Source of the DNA: Microvirga arsenatis
Lineage (GTDB): Bacteria > Pseudomonadota > Alphaproteobacteria > Rhizobiales > Beijerinckiaceae
Assembly (NCBI RefSeq): GCF_009910705.1
Contig: NZ_JAAAXJ010000008.1
Coordinates: forward strand, 124,001-188,000
Length of the DNA stretch: 64,000 bases
Direction of reading: 5' to 3'
The position numbers and the translations under genes were made by a program. Position 1 is the stretch's first letter, and every line of letters begins with the position of its first letter. The notes under the pieces were generated by a model. That model saw only the letters and a program-made list of their open reading frames with translations. It was not told where the DNA came from and did no database searches. This document shows positions 63,767-64,000 of this stretch, one piece after another.

Positions 63767-64000
63767 GCGATGCCCCTCTCCACACCCTGCCCGGCATCGG
63801 CCCCGTCACGCAGGGATGGCTGCAGGAAGCCGGCATCCGCACCGCGGGCGAGCTGCGGGCCATGGGCTCCGTCGAGGCGTACCGGCGCCTCAAGTTCATG
63901 CTGCCGCAGCGCGTCAGCCTCAATGCGCTCTACGCCCTGGAGGCGGCACTGCGCGGTTGCCATTGGCTCGACCTGCCCCATGATGTGAAGGCCGCGCTCC
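63763..64000 (+). CDS. TfoX C-terminal-domain protein (partial)
   Basis: The frame runs off the right edge after 79 residues. LHTLPGIGPVTQGWLQEAGIRTAGELRAMGSVEAYRRLK is a helix-hairpin-helix-like TfoX C-terminal domain, followed by SLNALYALEAALRGCHW. Stand-alone C-terminal TfoX domains are common in alphaproteobacteria and their role is unclear. The ATG is coupled to the DMT gene stop codon. Confidence 0.88.
   Translation, partial: MSDAPLHTLPGIGPVTQGWLQEAGIRTAGELRAMGSVEAYRRLKFMLPQRVSLNALYALEAALRGCHWLDLPHDVKAAL

Overview
The window reads as chromosomal DNA of a high-GC alphaproteobacterium of the order Hyphomicrobiales (Rhizobiales). A Microvirga/Methylobacterium-type organism is my best guess, and that is inference. 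The evidence is a CpdR cell-cycle regulator of rhizobial type, a 41-residue cysteine-free ribosomal protein L36, an HWE-family histidine kinase, a homospermidine synthase with a type III ornithine decarboxylase, a TAXI-type TRAP transporter, an RpoH-like promoter with a ROSE-like leader in front of a small heat-shock gene, and several palindromic intergenic repeats typical of this group. No rRNA, CRISPR array, prophage or conjugative module is visible. Most of the window is ordinary housekeeping sequence.

Layout. 1-3.7 kb: end of pyruvate kinase, an alpha/beta hydrolase, a TPR protein whose start codon lies inside a terminator hairpin, rpmJ, tRNA-Val(GAC), cpdR and an N-formylglutamate amidohydrolase. 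3.8-7.8 kb: an MFS transporter and a HisN-type phosphatase, separated by a complete 1,866-bp ISL3-family element with an 8-bp target duplication and a cysteine-rich passenger gene. 7.8-17.4 kb: lysophospholipase-like hydrolase, hsp20 with heat-shock promoter and thermosensor-like leader, threonine aldolase, and gltBD behind a structured leader. 17.4-25.9 kb: envelope and sugar-nucleotide genes (an SGNH-fold protein that has lost its catalytic residues, an MltB-type transglycosylase, galE, galU, kdsD), an NfeD/SPFH pair and hemH. 26-32 kb: HWE kinase, 5'-nucleotidase, ung, aromatic aminotransferase. 32-36 kb: fused indolepyruvate oxidoreductase, with a clean 21-bp palindrome upstream.

36-44 kb: DUF1007 plus a NicO-type Ni/Co exporter, YitT, a gamma-glutamyltransferase-like enzyme, and the TAXI solute-binding gene, TRAP permease and DUF1850 gene, with an internal terminator after the binding-protein gene. 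44-52 kb: a periplasmic glucan (OpgG/D) gene, then a zinc-handling block. That block holds a previously unlisted 52-residue His-rich membrane protein, aztABC, a 132-bp nested palindrome, a CobW-type GTPase with a His-rich loop, and a translationally coupled trio (WD40 protein, a 96-residue CNDPGCPG protein and a DUF2937 protein). 52-57 kb: homospermidine synthase, an MFS transporter, a GNAT acetyltransferase and ornithine decarboxylase, together a polyamine unit. 57-64 kb: a second OpgG/D paralogue, an NMT1/THI5-like ABC importer, a MarR regulator, a DMT transporter and the start of a TfoX C-terminal-domain gene.

The most promising unusual items are the His-rich 52-residue protein opening the zinc block, the triad-less SGNH protein, the ISL3 element with passenger gene and duplicated internal end sequence, the start-codon-in-terminator arrangement of the TPR gene, and the two OpgG/D paralogues 12 kb apart.
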